Source of the DNA: a bacterium
GTDB lineage: Bacteria; JALSQH01
Reading direction: 5' to 3'
DNA length: 14,421 nucleotides
Assembly (NCBI GenBank): GCA_026985515.1
Contig: JALSQH010000097.1
Location: forward strand, 1-14,421
How positions within the stretch are numbered: position 1 is the first letter of the stretch; each line of letters starts with the position of its first letter. Shown here piece by piece: positions 13,781 through 14,421 of this stretch. A program made the translations under genes and the position numbers. The notes beneath the pieces are model-generated. The model saw only the letters and a program-made list of their open reading frames with translations. It made no database searches and had not been told where the DNA came from.

Positions 13781-14421
13781 TCAGGCCAGCCCATTGTGGC
13801 TGGCTTTTTTTATTATCCAGAGAAGAAAAATTCCTCCCATAATTGCGGTAATTATTCCCACGGGGAGCTCCGAAGAGAGAAGGATAACTCTTGAAAGAGC
13901 ATCGCTCAGAGAAAGAATTATTCCTCCAGCGAAGTAATTGAAAATGATGGCTTCCCTCGCTCTTCTAAATCCACCATTGCGTAGAAGGTGGGGAACTATA
14001 AGCCCCACAAATCCAATGGGTCCGGTAATGGCAACAATGGTTGAGGTGAGAAGTGTGGCAGTAACAACGACTGATGAGAAAATCAAATCATAGTTTATTC
14101 CGAGAGAAATGGTTTCTTCTCTTCCGAGGGAAAGGATGTCAATTTCCCTTCCAAATAACCACAGAATGATTATGATAACCATGCTCACGATGGAAATGTA
14201 GATAAGGGATGTGATGGGCTGGACAGTTATGTTACCCATTATCCAGTGAAGTATCTCTATAATGACCCCCCGGGGAGCTATGTAGTAGATCAAGAGAATT
14301 ATTGAAGAGAAAATAACATTAATCACAATTCCTGCGAGGATCAGAGATTCCCGGGAAAGAAGGGGTCTTGATATGAAGTATGCTATGGTTACGCTTGCAA
14401 TTCCTCCTGCAAATGCTGCCA
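13781..14421 (-). CDS. FecCD/BtuC-family ABC transporter permease (C-terminal part)
   Basis: The minus-strand frame is open from the window edge to a TGA at 13781-13783, giving about 212 residues of a usual 320-340. It is the inner membrane permease of a binding-protein-dependent importer for iron-siderophore, heme or cobalamin; the substrate cannot be told. The family blocks are clear: LAGIVINVIFSS, ILHWIMGNI, LGREETISLGIN (coupling region), ITGPIGFVGLIVPHLLR, then LSDALSRVIL and ELPVGIITAIMGGIFLLWII before the end. A GTG at 14326 is not the start, because the frame and the family likeness continue upstream. The neighbouring ATPase and binding protein must lie beyond the window. The last codons overlap the hsp20 terminator. 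Confidence 0.92.
   Translation of the reverse strand, partial: AAFAGGIASVTIAYFISRPLLSRESLILAGIVINVIFSSIILLIYYIAPRGVIIEILHWIMGNITVQPITSLIYISIVSMVIIIILWLFGREIDILSLGREETISLGINYDLIFSSVVVTATLLTSTIVAITGPIGFVGLIVPHLLRNGGFRRAREAIIFNYFAGGIILSLSDALSRVILLSSELPVGIITAIMGGIFLLWIIKKASHNGLA
13785..13811 (+). terminator. Intrinsic terminator of hsp20
   Basis: GCCAGCC (13785-13791) and GGCTGGC (13798-13804) form a perfect 7-base-pair stem with a 6-base loop CATTGT, followed at once by seven T. It lies 7 bases past the hsp20 stop. On the other strand the same bases encode the last residues of the permease (KKASHNGLA). Confidence 0.92.

Noticed and set aside
13781-14326. Complete 181-residue permease starting at GTG 14326
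   Set aside because: The frame continues open to the window edge with family-like hydrophobic sequence, and FecCD permeases are much longer; it is a truncated gene.
13781-14421. ZnuB/ABC-3 type zinc or manganese permease
   Set aside because: The GPIGFVGLIVPHLLR, SDALSR and ELPVGI blocks belong to the FecCD/BtuC family instead.
1-14421. Defence system, prophage, integron or CRISPR
   Set aside because: No phage, integrase, transposase, toxin-antitoxin or repeat-spacer pattern was seen on either strand; every long stretch is explained by housekeeping, envelope or stress genes.

Overview
The window is an ordinary-looking, AT-leaning bacterial chromosome segment packed with genes, many of them touching or overlapping. 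The envelope proteins (LapB-like, Tat, ExbB/ExbD, a TonB-like protein and a lipoprotein) point to a Gram-negative, double-membrane organism. The AgmX/PglI-type C-terminal domain and the ExbB-ExbD-ExbD layout resemble Myxococcota and other delta-proteobacterial relatives. The Lys/Glu-rich proteins would fit a thermophile, but that is only a guess. I saw no rRNA, tRNA, CRISPR array or insertion sequence.

Region 1 (1-4674, + strand) reads as one operon: the end of a membrane protein, the signal peptide peptidase SppA, a HIT-family nucleotide hydrolase/phosphorylase, a LapB-like TPR protein with a C-terminal zinc ribbon, and LarB and LarC of nickel-pincer nucleotide synthesis. ATGA overlaps join HIT to lapB and lapB to larB. 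Region 2 (4697-5717, - strand) is a tatA/B-tatC pair facing region 1.

Region 3 (5804-10819, + strand) diverges from tat. It encodes a small exported protein, an ExbB/TolQ proton-channel subunit, two different ExbD/TolR-like subunits, a TonB-like protein with an AgmX/PglI-type tail, a second exported protein whose signal peptide is written in another frame inside the TonB-like gene, and a YhaM-type OB-HD nuclease. The first six genes look like one proton-driven trans-envelope machine. The first ExbD copy has Asn where the proton-carrying Asp is expected, and it also has an EF-hand-like loop.

Region 4 (10821-12680, - strand) is a single lipoprotein gene with a consensus promoter. It encodes an esterase whose parts are in a circularly permuted order: nucleophile Ser, Asp-rich calcium-type insert, Asp, His, then the part that is normally N-terminal (oxyanion-hole HG). 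This is the most unusual object in the window.

Region 5 (12853-13777, + strand) is a stress-like pair: a coiled-coil zinc-ribbon protein and an Hsp20 chaperone, ended by a clear intrinsic terminator. Region 6 (13781 to the window edge, - strand) is the C-terminal part of a FecCD/BtuC-type ABC permease. Its last codons are the terminator of hsp20.
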